This document shows positions 35,607-49,769 of a stretch of 64,000 nt of DNA, one piece after another; position 1 is the stretch's first letter, and each line of letters opens with the position of its first letter. The position numbers and the translations under genes were made by a program. Source of the stretch: Clostridium septicum (lineage in GTDB: Bacteria; Bacillota; Clostridia; Clostridiales; Clostridiaceae); contig NZ_CP023671.1 in assembly GCF_003606265.1 (NCBI RefSeq), positions 1,612,001 to 1,676,000 on the forward strand. Reading direction: 5' to 3'. The notes beneath the pieces are model-generated. The model was not told the DNA's origin. It saw only the letters and a list, made by a program, of their open reading frames with translations, and did not search any database.

Positions 35607-36236
35607 ATGGGTAACGTAATATATAGAGAATTGGTTAGAGAAGATTATAGTAGAGTTAAAGAGCTAATTGGAGATGCTTTTGGCTTTAATAATTTTATTA
35701 AAGATAAGGGGTTTTTAGATTTAGTTTTAAATATTTATTTGCAAGACTGCATTTTAGCAAGCTCATTTAGTAAGGTAGCTGAAAAAGATAATAAGGTTAT
35801 TGGTTTTATTTTAGGTGATTCAAAAAAAGATAAACACCGTTTAAGAAAATCTCATAATATTATAAGTATTGCTGCTACTAGCTTCAAACTAATTATATCT
35901 AATAAAGAAAATAAAAAGGCACTTAAAGAATTCTCAAAAATCTCAGACACATATAAAGAGATTATTCGAGGTAAAAAAGAAAAATTTCAGGGTTGCATAC
36001 AATTATTCATTGTATCTAAAGAATCTAGAGGTCTTGGAGTTGGAAAAACCTTAGTAAATTATTTATTTAATTATATGAAAAGCATGGAAGTAAAGTCTTT
36101 ATATTTATATACAGATACTCGTTGCAATTATGGATTCTATGATAGCCAAAACTTTAAACGATTAATAGAAAAAGAGATTCGATTTAATTCTTTTAATGAA
36201 AAACTTAATATATTTGTTTATGAATATAACTTTTAA
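35607..36236 (+). CDS. GNAT-family acetyltransferase
   Basis: A 209-residue N-acetyltransferase. The acetyl-CoA site is visible as VSKESRGLGVGKTLVNYLFNYM (R/QxxGxG/A form, about residues 133-155 in part), followed by SLYLYTDTRCNYGFYDSQNF typical of motif B. The N-terminus VIYRELVREDYSRVKELI also matches. Basic and lysine-rich. It is divergent from the BmrR-like regulator, which probably switches it on, so the target could be a toxic amine or drug. The substrate is unknown. Confidence 0.85.
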   Translation: MGNVIYRELVREDYSRVKELIGDAFGFNNFIKDKGFLDLVLNIYLQDCILASSFSKVAEKDNKVIGFILGDSKKDKHRLRKSHNIISIAATSFKLIISNKENKKALKEFSKISDTYKEIIRGKKEKFQGCIQLFIVSKESRGLGVGKTLVNYLFNYMKSMEVKSLYLYTDTRCNYGFYDSQNFKRLIEKEIRFNSFNEKLNIFVYEYNF

Positions 36237-36303
36237 TTAATTAAAATACTAAGCAGTAAAAATAAGTTTCACTTATTAAAATTTTAATACTGTATATTAT
36301 AAA

Positions 36304-36326
36304 GGAGCTGTTTAACGCAGCTCCTA
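36304..36326. terminator. hairpin between convergent genes
   Basis: GGAGCTG (36304-36310) pairs perfectly with CAGCTCC (36318-36324) around a seven-base loop. The T runs on both sides are weak. It probably ends the acetyltransferase transcript or the opposing gene. Confidence 0.6.
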
Positions 36327-36407
36327 ATTTGAATACTATATTATTGACAGTTTAAATAATTCGTAAAATAATATTGAAACATATTTTAATATTATTTTAA
36401 TAAATCT

Positions 36408-36953
36408 TTAAGATCTATTTCCCTTTATAAATCTAATGGCTGTTAAAGTATTTGGACCTTCTATATCAACATCTTCAGGATTTTCTTCATCAGAATATAC
36501 TAAAACTTTATATCTCACATTAGAAAGTTCTGTAGTTTCAACATCTACATGTGAAAATGGTATTGCTACATCATCACTTGCTGGTGCAAGATCTACTTCT
36601 AAAGTGTAAATAGGTTTAGGTGTGTCTATTAATGAAGAAGTTTTTTGAATAATTATTGTAATATTAGCACTTTCCTCTTCCCTCTTATCCTCTTCCTCTT
36701 CATCTTCTAAATCTTGTTCATATTCATGATCTAATACTACAACACCGCTTAACCATACTATATCTCCTGGACAAACTTTTTTAAAAGCTACTTCAAGCAT
36801 TTGAGTTGGATTTGTAGGATCTATAGATACAGGAACATCATCGCCATCTGCTCTTTCATCAAATTGAAATTCAATTGATTTAATTAAATTACCATAACAC
36901 TTGCACTTATATTCATCTTCATAATCTGGGTAATAACATTTGGAGTTTATCAT
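36408..36953 (-). CDS. acidic hypothetical protein
   Basis: The 181-residue protein starts with a cysteine-tyrosine-rich segment (CYYPDYEDEYKCKCYGN, four cysteines with the later ones), then a beta-rich core and a run of glutamates and aspartates at about residues 80-95, and ends with another beta-rich half. No signal peptide or membrane segment is visible. AGGAGGT precedes the ATG. It may be a spore- or surface-layer-associated protein of clostridia, but I do not recognise it with certainty. Neighbours are a GNAT gene and a zinc-ribbon peptide, each in its own unit. Confidence 0.65.
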   Translation of the reverse strand: MINSKCYYPDYEDEYKCKCYGNLIKSIEFQFDERADGDDVPVSIDPTNPTQMLEVAFKKVCPGDIVWLSGVVVLDHEYEQDLEDEEEEDKREEESANITIIIQKTSSLIDTPKPIYTLEVDLAPASDDVAIPFSHVDVETTELSNVRYKVLVYSDEENPEDVDIEGPNTLTAIRFIKGNRS

Positions 36954-37157
36954 AAATGTGTACCTCCTACTTATTATTCTTTACTAATATTATATTCAGT
37001 AACATTAAAATTTGATACATTATGTAAATATTAAATTTACTTATATATTAAATGAGAATCCTATAAAGGATAAAAATCCCAAATTACTATTTAGCACATT
37101 TAAAAACTTTAATTAATGCTAATTTCATGGTTCTAAACAAATAATGTAATCAAAAAT

Positions 37158-37202
37158 TAAAAGAGCCATCTAATAAGCTATTACTTATTAGATGGCTCTT
37201 AT
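37158..37202. terminator. strong bidirectional terminator
   Basis: AAGAGCCATCTAATAAG pairs perfectly with CTTATTAGATGGCTCTT around about six bases, next to A/T runs. It ends the zinc-ribbon gene on the minus strand; the 100-200 bases beyond it hold no gene. Confidence 0.88.
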
Positions 37203-37214
37203 AATAATCTAAAA

Positions 37215-37367
37215 TTATCTTCTATTTTGTTCTTTTTTAGCTCTTCTACAAGATATGCATCTTGTAGGTTCATTATCGAATCCCTTTTCTTTGTAGAATT
37301 CTTGTTCTCCTACTGAAAATACGAATTCACTTCCACAATCTTTACATATAATTATCTTATCTGTCAT
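37215..37367 (-). CDS. small zinc-ribbon protein
   Basis: A 50-residue protein with two CxxC pairs, CKDC at residues 8-11 and CISC at 37-40, spaced as in the probable zinc-ribbon family (also with FYKEKGFDNEPTRC between). The tail RRAKKEQNRR is strongly basic, so nucleic-acid binding is likely. The ATG at 37367 has GGAGGAA upstream and the strong terminator follows the stop within 15 bases, so it is a true single-gene unit. Such peptides are conserved in Firmicutes; the function is unknown. Confidence 0.85.
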   Translation of the reverse strand: MTDKIIICKDCGSEFVFSVGEQEFYKEKGFDNEPTRCISCRRAKKEQNRR

Positions 37368-37567
37368 AAATATTCCTCCTAAAATTAAAGATTCTAAATT
37401 GATAATAATCTCTAATTTATGAGAAACTATTTACCTAAATGAAATCCATTTTGTTAGCATTTTGCTACAATTTTATTATATCATAATAAAAATTTTATTT
37501 CAATACTTTTCTGAATTATTTAATAAAAATAAATTTTAATTCTATTAAAAATAACTATTTTATAGAA

Positions 37568-38389
37568 TTAAAAATCACTATTTGAAATCTGCCTAGGCCA
37601 TGAAAGCAAACTCTTTCTTGATATTTTTAGTTGTCTTTCATCAGGAAAATTTAAATCACAAAAATAATTATGATAATTTGCCGTCCACACGTATTTATCC
37701 CATACCGTTATATTTTCTTTATGTAAATCTAACATTTCTTCAATTTTTAATTTATGCCTCATAAGTAAATTAATTTTAACCATATCAAATTCATATTCAT
37801 TATCGCATTCTGTATAATATTTAAATATAGTATTTAAATAATTTAAAAACCATTGTCCATCACTATCAATAAGTATTTTATTCTGTTGTGGAGCAACCTC
37901 ATAATAATTTATATACTTTTGCAATCTATTTACAGTTTTATTATCTAATATAATTCTAGGGTAGCAAGCTAAAGTACTTTCTGTATTATGAGCATCTAAA
38001 AGAGCCGGTCCAAAAACAATATCTTCATTTATATAAAACTCTCCTATGCTCACACCGCCTCTAACAAATAAGCCCTCTAAAGATAAATTAAATTGATATT
38101 CAGATACATTATCTAATATTTCATCTAACTCTTCTTCACCATCATCTTTTATAGGATACCCAACAATCATATTATCAGTATATATCTTTATTTTACCCTC
38201 ACTATACTTATTGGGAATTATACATTGTTTATTCTTATTTATAAGGTAACTAATTTCTTTCAGCAAATCATTACCATACCCGTCTGTACACGAGTTTATT
38301 ATCATTTGCGAAAAACCTAATATATCTATAGCGCACACTACAGAGTTAACAAGCTTCGGATTATTTTTATTATATTTTTGCATATTCAT
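37568..38389 (-). CDS. divergent class III nucleotidyl cyclase-like protein
   Basis: This 273-residue protein has the beta-alpha pattern of class III cyclases: AIDILGFS near the start (metal aspartate D22), KIKIYTDNMIVGY (second aspartate D72), RGGVSIGEFY and FGPALLDAHNTES, the place of the GPAVNLAAR helix. Both metal-binding aspartates are kept, but the usual asparagine and arginine of the last motif are not clear. It lacks membrane, HAMP or receiver parts. Similar stand-alone proteins occur in defence islands (Pycsar cyclases), but no effector gene is beside it here. Cyclase activity is a hypothesis. Confidence 0.6.
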   Translation of the reverse strand: MNMQKYNKNNPKLVNSVVCAIDILGFSQMIINSCTDGYGNDLLKEISYLINKNKQCIIPNKYSEGKIKIYTDNMIVGYPIKDDGEEELDEILDNVSEYQFNLSLEGLFVRGGVSIGEFYINEDIVFGPALLDAHNTESTLACYPRIILDNKTVNRLQKYINYYEVAPQQNKILIDSDGQWFLNYLNTIFKYYTECDNEYEFDMVKINLLMRHKLKIEEMLDLHKENITVWDKYVWTANYHNYFCDLNFPDERQLKISRKSLLSWPRQISNSDF

Positions 38390-38514
38390 TTCAACACCAC
38401 CTCACTTATATTATACTTTTCATATTATATAATACATTAAACGAATGTTGAATATAAGAATTAAGCTTTTAACTAATACTCCTTTTCATTATTAAAAATA
38501 CTATAATTATTTTA

Positions 38515-39138
38515 TTAAATTATAATTTCTAATATATCTTTAGGAGAATTTAATTTATATGTTGCTTTTAAAGTATCTAAATCTTCTCGCCCCCATAACG
38601 CTAATATAGAATCAACTTCAGCATTTTTGGCACATTGCATATCATATATTGAATCCCCAATATATATTGTTTCTTCTTTTTTAGCATTAGCTATTTTTAA
38701 GTACTTTTCCATTGGCTCACCATCTGGCTTATGCTTAAGAGTATCATCAGCACAAATTACCACATCAAAATAATCATCTAATTCAAATCTCATAAAATCA
38801 GTTTCATATTCCTTTCTAGTTTTAGAAGTTATAATTCCTAACTTAATAGATTTAGATTTTAACTCCTCTATTACTTCTCTAATTCCATTAAAAAGCTTTA
38901 TATCATCTAAATAGTCATTATAATATTCATTCCACATATTCTCTACTTGCTCTAAATTACCTATATTCAATTTTAATAAAGCATCTCTTCCTGGTATTCC
39001 TAAAGCGAACTTAAGGTCACTTAAGTTCACATTTACTCCCTTTACCTCTAAAAGAGTTTTCTGCAAAGATTTTAAAACTGCCTTTTCAGAATCTATCAAG
39101 GTTCCATCAATATCAAAAACTACATGTAAATATCTCAT
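38515..39138 (-). CDS. HAD-superfamily phosphatase (phosphoglycolate phosphatase-like)
   Basis: A 207-residue haloacid dehalogenase enzyme. Motif I is FDIDGTLIDSE with both catalytic aspartates, motif II IITSKTRKE, motif III lysine in HKPDGEP, and motif IV IYIGDSIYDMQCAK. A helical cap lies at about residues 20-80. It is the subgroup of Gph/PgmB-like enzymes. The gene lies 42 bases downstream of the ROK regulator on the same strand and could be co-transcribed with it; a sugar-phosphate substrate is possible. GGAGGAA precedes the ATG. Confidence 0.87.
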   Translation of the reverse strand: MRYLHVVFDIDGTLIDSEKAVLKSLQKTLLEVKGVNVNLSDLKFALGIPGRDALLKLNIGNLEQVENMWNEYYNDYLDDIKLFNGIREVIEELKSKSIKLGIITSKTRKEYETDFMRFELDDYFDVVICADDTLKHKPDGEPMEKYLKIANAKKEETIYIGDSIYDMQCAKNAEVDSILALWGREDLDTLKATYKLNSPKDILEIII

Positions 39139-39180
39139 ATATTCCTCCAGTATTTATATTAAATATTAAACTCTAAATAA

Positions 39181-40158
39181 CTAACTAATTAACTCATTTG
39201 CCATACTATTTAAACCATATTCATAATCAGCTCTAAATTCATTAGAAATTATAATTTCTGGTATTACTATTCTTGGTACTCTACTTTTACAATAATTCTT
39301 AATTTCATCTAATTTATTCTCTATATAGGAATTATTATAAAGAACTATCAAATTAGGATTTACTAACGCAATATAGGATTGTATTATATTTCCATAATAC
39401 TCAACAATATTTATATCTCTAAATCCACATATAGGGTATATCTTATTGTCTTCACAAATTGGAAGATAGTGTATCTCACCAGCAAAATTCGAAGCTCCTC
39501 CCCATACTTTACCGTTAATGACTAAACTTGATCCTACTCCATTTTCACCCATGTATATGCTTACTACTGCTTCTATATCATTATTTTCATGTCTTTCCCA
39601 ATAACCTATTGCAGCCACATTCATATCATTTTCAATATTTACCGGAATATCATATTTATCTTTAAAATATTTAACTATATCTACACCTTGTAATTCTATA
39701 TACTCCATTTCAGATATAATTTTTCCATCATTAACATTACTTGCAACTCCTATCATTATACTTGCAAGTTGAGGGTATTTTGACTTTATTAATGATACTA
39801 CCTTATCTATCTCCATCAATATATCACTTTTACAAATTACACTTCCTGATTCAATTTTATTTTCGCAAAAATCATTTACTATCCAACATAATTTAAAACC
39901 CTCTAAATACAATGATAATGAAAGTGCATACATTGGATTTAAACTATATTTTTTAGCACATCTTCCTCCTAAGGAATCCTGTATTCCTACCTCAATTACT
40001 TCATTTTTTTTAATTAAATATTCTATTGTATTACTAACAGTAGGAAAACTTAACCCTATATATTTAGCTAAATCACTTTTGCTAATAGATTCATTTGCTC
40101 CTAATGCTTTTCTAATGTTATTAATATTAATATTTCTTATAGTTCCTGAATTCGCCAT
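39181..40158 (-). CDS. ROK-family transcriptional regulator
   Basis: The 325-residue protein has an N-terminal winged helix (SISKSDLAKYIGLSFPTVSNTIEYLI), then a ROK sugar-kinase-like domain with VENDMNVAAIGYWERH, VSIYMGENGVGSSLVINGKVW and GASNFAGEIHYLP. The usual zinc cysteine motif (CxCGxxGC) is reduced to IYPICGFRD, so the kinase-like fold serves ligand sensing only. Two palindromic sites lie right before its start. Downstream HAD phosphatase and nearby sugar genes suggest control of carbohydrate use. Confidence 0.85.
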   Translation of the reverse strand: MANSGTIRNININNIRKALGANESISKSDLAKYIGLSFPTVSNTIEYLIKKNEVIEVGIQDSLGGRCAKKYSLNPMYALSLSLYLEGFKLCWIVNDFCENKIESGSVICKSDILMEIDKVVSLIKSKYPQLASIMIGVASNVNDGKIISEMEYIELQGVDIVKYFKDKYDIPVNIENDMNVAAIGYWERHENNDIEAVVSIYMGENGVGSSLVINGKVWGGASNFAGEIHYLPICEDNKIYPICGFRDINIVEYYGNIIQSYIALVNPNLIVLYNNSYIENKLDEIKNYCKSRVPRIVIPEIIISNEFRADYEYGLNSMANELIS

Positions 40159-40178
40159 ATAAATTTGCTCCTTAATAC

Positions 40179-40246
40179 AGTTATTAAATAACTTTTTAAA
40201 ACTATTTTAATAACTATATTAAAGCACTCTATGTTTTATATGTCAA
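40179..40246 (-). promoter_or_regulatory. ROK gene promoter with two operator palindromes
   Basis: TTGACA (40241-40246) with TTTAAT (17-base spacer) or TAATAT (19) is followed by AGTTATTAAATAACT, a perfect 15-bp palindrome at 40179-40193, and a near copy ACTATTTTAATAACT at 40201-40215, 22 bases apart. They overlap the transcript start, fitting autorepression. The remaining 40247-40476 is AT-rich with nothing recognised. Confidence 0.7.
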
Positions 40247-40476
40247 TACATACAAATAGAGTGTTCTTTATCGTCTATCTTCATTTACATATAAAATAAA
40301 GCATATCAAAATTTCTTTAATTAGTTATCTTAATATGGTAATTATGATAGATATTCAAAATAAATGTAAATTATATATTTTTTTATTTAGTATATGATTA
40401 CAAAATTACTAAAAAAATATTACACTCTTTAAGTATTTATATTTTCATATTCATCATTTCCCCTACTATAAGAAAA

Positions 40477-40508
40477 ATAAAAAAAGTTGGCCTCAACCAA
40501 CTTTTCAT
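40477..40508 (-). terminator. terminator of the treB-treA-treR operon
   Basis: On the minus strand AAAAGTTGG pairs with CCAACTTTT around TTGAGG, followed by TTTATTTTTC, about 30 bases past the treR stop. Confidence 0.85.
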
Positions 40509-40536
40509 ATTTATAAATAATAATCTCACTACATCT

Positions 40537-41247
40537 TTAACATCTTCTTGCAAAATCCACAAAAACAAATTTATCAGGTCTATGCCTAGATTCAGTATAT
40601 TGAAATAAACTAGTATCATCTAAATAAATATAGCTTTTTACTACTACTATCATTTCAAATCCCTTCATATCTAGATGTTTTTTATCTTCTTCTGTTGCAT
40701 TCTGAACTGTTATTTCTTTTTTTGCATATGCAATCTTTAATCCTAACTCTCCTTCTATATATTTATACAAGGATTCCTTACAGACATCATGAGTAAGATT
40801 TTCAACAAATTTTTCCACAATATAATCTTTATCTAATATTACTTTCTCATTATCTATTGATCTAACTCTTACAACTCTCCATACCTTATCATATTCATTT
40901 AGTTCTAATCCTCTTGCAATGTTTTTCTTAGGAATTATGCACTCTAAATCCTTAACATCAGTATCTACATTCATGCCTAACTTTTCTGCAAGCTCCTTAA
41001 AACTAACTACACCTGATACTGGAAAGTTAAATTTACCTATGTCTAAAACAAAAGAACCTTTTCCCTTAGTTTTCTGTATATATCCATTTTGCTCTAACAT
41101 ATTTAAAGCCTTTCTCACAGTATCTCTAGATACATTATAATTATTCATTATATCTTTTTCAGAAGGTAATTTGTCATTTGCTTGATACTCATTATTCTCT
41201 ATTTGATTTACTATTGTATTATATATATTTAAATACTTTTTATCCAT
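40537..41247 (-). CDS. treR: trehalose operon repressor (GntR/HutC family)
   Basis: A 236-residue GntR regulator: DNA-binding KLPSEKDIMNNYNVSRDTVRKALNMLEQNGYI at residues about 27-58, then a UTRA sensor domain (about 90-230) with YTESRHRPDKFVFVDFARR at the end, typical of TreR. It is the third gene of treB-treA-treR, 34 bases after treA. TreR of B. subtilis releases DNA on binding trehalose-6-phosphate. Two matching operators lie before treB. The ATG at 41247 has a ribosome site upstream. Confidence 0.92.
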   Translation of the reverse strand: MDKKYLNIYNTIVNQIENNEYQANDKLPSEKDIMNNYNVSRDTVRKALNMLEQNGYIQKTKGKGSFVLDIGKFNFPVSGVVSFKELAEKLGMNVDTDVKDLECIIPKKNIARGLELNEYDKVWRVVRVRSIDNEKVILDKDYIVEKFVENLTHDVCKESLYKYIEGELGLKIAYAKKEITVQNATEEDKKHLDMKGFEMIVVVKSYIYLDDTSLFQYTESRHRPDKFVFVDFARRC

Positions 41248-41281
41248 TTTATCACCAGAGTTATTTTAACATAAATAACTC

Positions 41282-42940
41282 CTATTTCTCAATATAATAA
41301 GCAATGGATTCATATGGTTTAAGAGTAATTTCTTCACATAATTTACTTGAATCTGAATAGTTTGATATCAATATATTATAATTATTGTTTAATAATTCTG
41401 TAGGAATATTTACCTTAGTATATTCTCCATAAAAATTATTTAAAACTATTAAACTTTTATTTTCATAGTTTCTAACATAAGCTAATACCTTATTATGATT
41501 TTCTAATATCATTTTTATATTTCCTTTAGAAATCACATCATACTCTTTTCTTAATTTTATCAATTTTTTATAGTAATTAAATATTGAATTACTATCTTTA
41601 ATTGCAATCTCTGCATTTATTTCCTTAGATAACTTTCCTATAGGTATCCATGGAACTCCAGTTGTAAATCCTGAATTTTCTTTATTATTCCATTGCATAG
41701 GAGTTCTAGAATTATCTCTTGATTTAGCTTTTAATATCTCTAAAATTTTCTCTTCTGATTCACCTTTTTCTTTTAATATATTATAATAATTTATGGATTC
41801 AACGTCTCTATATTTTTCTATTGATTCAAAATATGGATTAGTCATACCAAATTCTTCACCTTGATAAATATAAGGTGTTCCTCTCATCATATGAATAGTA
41901 GTAGCTAACATCTTACCACTTTCATTAATATACTCTTTATCGTTTCCAAATCTAGAAATTGCCCTAGGCTGATCATGATTGCACCAAAATAAAGCACTCC
42001 ATCCATTACCTTCTTGAATTTCTTCTTGCCACTTTTTAAATATATCTTTTAGCATCATAAAATCAAAATCCATTAAAGTCCATTTATCACCATTTACATA
42101 GTCCACCTTTAAATGATGAAAATTAAACACCATAGAAAGTTCCTTTTCTTCAGGGTTTGAATATTTAATACAATTTTCTACTGAAGTTGATGACATCTCT
42201 CCCACTGTAATTATATTTTCATATTTACCAAAAGTATTTTTATTAAGTTCTTTTATATATTTATGTATATTATGCCCATCGGTGTAAAATCTTCTTCCAT
42301 CACCACTACTATCATTCTCAAAAAGCTCTGGTTTAGATATAAGATTAATTACATCTAATCTAAATCCAGTTACCCCCTTTTTAATCCAAAAGTTAACTAT
42401 ACTGTATATTTCATTTCTTACTTCTTCATTATCCCAATTTAAATCTCCCTGAGTAACATCAAATAGATGAAGATAATATTCATCTAATTCCTTAACATAC
42501 TCCCATGAACTACCACCAAATTTAGAGTGCCAGTTTGTAGGAACCCCATTATTTTTACCTTTCTTAAAAATATAAAAATTCTTATATTTTTCATTACCAT
42601 TTAGTGCTTCTTTAAACCACCAGTGTTCTGTTGAAGTATGATTAAATACCATATCTAGCATTATTTCTATACCTCTTTTTTTAGCTTCCTTTACTAAATT
42701 CTCAAAATCATCCATAGTACCCATTCTTGGATCTATTTTATAATAATCTTCAATATCATAACCATTATCTTTTTGTGGAGATATGTAAATGGGTGTTAGC
42801 CATATATAATCTATACCTAATAACTTTAAATAATCTAATTTCTTAGTTACTCCGTTTATATCTCCAATTCCATCTCCATTAGAATCATTAAATGATTTAG
42901 GATATATTTGATAAACTACACTTTCTCTAAAATCTTTCAT
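41282..42940 (-). CDS. treA: trehalose-6-phosphate hydrolase (GH13)
   Basis: This 552-residue alpha-glucosidase splits trehalose-6-phosphate into glucose and glucose-6-phosphate in the cytoplasm. GH13 motifs are complete: MVFNHTSTEH (I), GFRLDVINL (II, nucleophile aspartate), VGEMSS (III, acid/base glutamate) and WCNHDQPR (IV, transition-state aspartate). Length and order fit TreA/TreC rather than neopullulanase. It is flanked by the trehalose PTS gene upstream and TreR downstream, which settles the substrate. GGGGAG precedes the ATG. Confidence 0.93.
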   Translation of the reverse strand: MKDFRESVVYQIYPKSFNDSNGDGIGDINGVTKKLDYLKLLGIDYIWLTPIYISPQKDNGYDIEDYYKIDPRMGTMDDFENLVKEAKKRGIEIMLDMVFNHTSTEHWWFKEALNGNEKYKNFYIFKKGKNNGVPTNWHSKFGGSSWEYVKELDEYYLHLFDVTQGDLNWDNEEVRNEIYSIVNFWIKKGVTGFRLDVINLISKPELFENDSSGDGRRFYTDGHNIHKYIKELNKNTFGKYENIITVGEMSSTSVENCIKYSNPEEKELSMVFNFHHLKVDYVNGDKWTLMDFDFMMLKDIFKKWQEEIQEGNGWSALFWCNHDQPRAISRFGNDKEYINESGKMLATTIHMMRGTPYIYQGEEFGMTNPYFESIEKYRDVESINYYNILKEKGESEEKILEILKAKSRDNSRTPMQWNNKENSGFTTGVPWIPIGKLSKEINAEIAIKDSNSIFNYYKKLIKLRKEYDVISKGNIKMILENHNKVLAYVRNYENKSLIVLNNFYGEYTKVNIPTELLNNNYNILISNYSDSSKLCEEITLKPYESIAYYIEK

Positions 42941-43034
42941 TTTATTTATCTCCCCTTATCTAGTAAAGAATGGATAATATATACTTATCATATATATTAT
43001 CCATATATCTCTTATTAAATTTATTTACTTTAAA

Positions 43035-44447
43035 TTATGCTACATTTATTTTCTTTCTACCTATTACTACTGTTAATATAAAAGGTACAACTATCGCAAC
43101 AACCATAGATACTGCAAACATCGGTATACTATTTGGTTGAATTGACAGGATTCCTGGGATACCACCAATACCTATTGCATTAGCCATAACCCCTGATCCT
43201 ACTGATATTATAGCTGCTATACCTGATCCTATCATTCCTGAAATAAATGGGAATCCATATTTTAAGTTAATACCAAATAAAGCTGGTTCAGTTACGCCTA
43301 AGTAAGCTGAAATACAAGCTGGTATTGAAACTTGCTTTTCTTCTTCACTTTTTCTATGTAAATATATCATTGCTAAAACTGCTGACCCTTGAGCTATATT
43401 TGATAAAGCTATCATTGGCCATAATGATGTTCCTCCCACTTGAGCCATTAACTGAAGATCTATTGCATTTGTCATATGATGTAATCCAGTAATTACTAAT
43501 GGTGCATAAGCAAATCCAAATATTCCTGCAAATAACCATCTGAATGATGATGTTAAACCAGCATATACAACTGTTGATATCCATGAGCCTATTGTCCAAC
43601 CTATTGGTCCTAGTACAACATGTGCAATAAGTACAGTTGGTACTAAAGCGAAAAATGGAACTATTATCATCGAAATTGATGCTGGTGTAATTTTTCTAAA
43701 GAATTTTTCAAGATATACTAATAAGAAACCGGCAAGTATAGCTGGAATAACTTGAGCTTGATATCCTATCATATTAACTTGTGCAAATCCAAAATCCCAT
43801 ACAGGAATTTCTCCACCACTAGATACTGCATACGCATTTAAAAGTTGAGGTGATACTAACGTAATCCCTAAAACTATACCTAATATTTGGGTAGTTCCCA
43901 TTTTCTTAGTTATAGCCCATGTAATACCTACAGGTAAGAAGTGGAATATAGCTTCTCCTATTAACCATAAAAAGCTATGTGTTCCTGCCCAAAATTGTGA
44001 TATTTCTATTAAACTCTTTGTACCATCTTCAAAAAATTTAATATCTCCAATTAAATTTCTAAATCCTAATATTAATCCACCAACTATTATAGCTGGAATA
44101 AGTGGTGAAAATATTTCTGCTAAATTTGCCATAAGTCTTTGCATAAAAGTCATATTAGATTTTGCTGCATCTTTAACATCATCTTTGCTCGTTCCTTCTA
44201 CGCCAGATATCTTTACAAAATCATTGTAAAAATCTCCAACTGAATTCCCTATTATAACTTGGAATTGACCAGCTTGTATAAATGTTCCTTTTACAGACTT
44301 TAAACTCTCAATCTTTTCTTTATTTGCTAATGATGTATCTTTTAACACAAATCTCATGCGAGTAACACAATGTGTAACTGCTCCAATATTTTCTTTCCCA
44401 CCTACATATTCAAGTAAAGCTTTTGAATCATCAATAAATTTTCCCAT
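43035..44447 (-). CDS. treB: trehalose PTS transporter subunit EIIBC
   Basis: The 470-residue transporter has an N-terminal EIIB domain with the phosphorylated cysteine in THCVTRMRFVLKD (about residue 27) and GQFQVIIG, a linker, then an EIIC membrane domain (about residues 100-470) with GITWAITKKMGTTQILG and ITEPALFG-type residues (GVTEPALFG). It brings in trehalose as trehalose-6-phosphate. No EIIA domain is attached, so the glucose-type EIIA must come from elsewhere. It is the first gene of treBAR, and a strong promoter with two operators precedes it. GTAGGAGG is the ribosome site. Confidence 0.94.
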   Translation of the reverse strand: MGKFIDDSKALLEYVGGKENIGAVTHCVTRMRFVLKDTSLANKEKIESLKSVKGTFIQAGQFQVIIGNSVGDFYNDFVKISGVEGTSKDDVKDAAKSNMTFMQRLMANLAEIFSPLIPAIIVGGLILGFRNLIGDIKFFEDGTKSLIEISQFWAGTHSFLWLIGEAIFHFLPVGITWAITKKMGTTQILGIVLGITLVSPQLLNAYAVSSGGEIPVWDFGFAQVNMIGYQAQVIPAILAGFLLVYLEKFFRKITPASISMIIVPFFALVPTVLIAHVVLGPIGWTIGSWISTVVYAGLTSSFRWLFAGIFGFAYAPLVITGLHHMTNAIDLQLMAQVGGTSLWPMIALSNIAQGSAVLAMIYLHRKSEEEKQVSIPACISAYLGVTEPALFGINLKYGFPFISGMIGSGIAAIISVGSGVMANAIGIGGIPGILSIQPNSIPMFAVSMVVAIVVPFILTVVIGRKKINVA

Positions 44448-44468
44448 AATAGTTCCTCCTACTTAAAC

Positions 44469-44522
44469 TTGTACGTACATCTTTTATGTTTTCATAATAT
44501 CATGTACGTACAAGTTCGTCAA
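44469..44522 (-). promoter_or_regulatory. treB promoter with two TreR-type operators
   Basis: TTGACG (44517-44522) and TATTAT (44494-44499) on the minus strand are 17 bases apart. TTGTACGTACAT (44469-44480) and its inverse ATGTACGTACAA (44502-44513) are the operators: one sits in the spacer between -35 and -10, the other at the transcript start, 33 bases centre to centre. They match the B. subtilis TreR palindrome style (TTGTATATACAA). Confidence 0.85.
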
Positions 44523-44671
44523 TAAATTTATGTAATTCTTTTCACAAGAAAAATATGTTAATTATTTGCCTTATATAAATCTATTAACTTTTCACTTTTA
44601 TCCTTTTATTGTTTGCAGATATTATAAGAATATATTCTGTTATTATAATTTCATATTTCTTTTATTTATAA

Positions 44672-44716
44672 AAAGTAAGAGAGTATTGAATATAAATCAA
44701 CACTCTCTTACTTTTT
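44672..44716 (-). terminator. terminator after the beta-galactosidase gene
   Basis: AAGTAAGAGAGT pairs with ACTCTCTTACTT around about 16 bases, with T runs on both strands, 20 bases past the stop. Confidence 0.85.
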
Positions 44717-44735
44717 TGTAAATATCTTTACTATT

Positions 44736-49529
<4,794 letters not shown>

Positions 49530-49769
49530 TTATGACAGTACTATTCTGACAATAATATATTAACATTTATTCTAATTTATGTAAATATTTTCTTTATGTA
49601 TTTTTATTTTTTACGCTATTAAATATTAATAATTTACACAATATTACTCAATAAAACTGTTTTGCTTTTATTTTAAATTTAATATTACTATTTAACAAAT
49701 ATTTCTAGGATATTTTAACATTAGTTATCCATACTAAAAGTAACAAAATATTTAAGGAGTAAATAAAAT

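Noticed and set aside
40437..40619. Short minus-strand open frame at the treR end
   Set aside because: It overlaps the end of treR and its terminator in another frame, with no sign of coding constraint.
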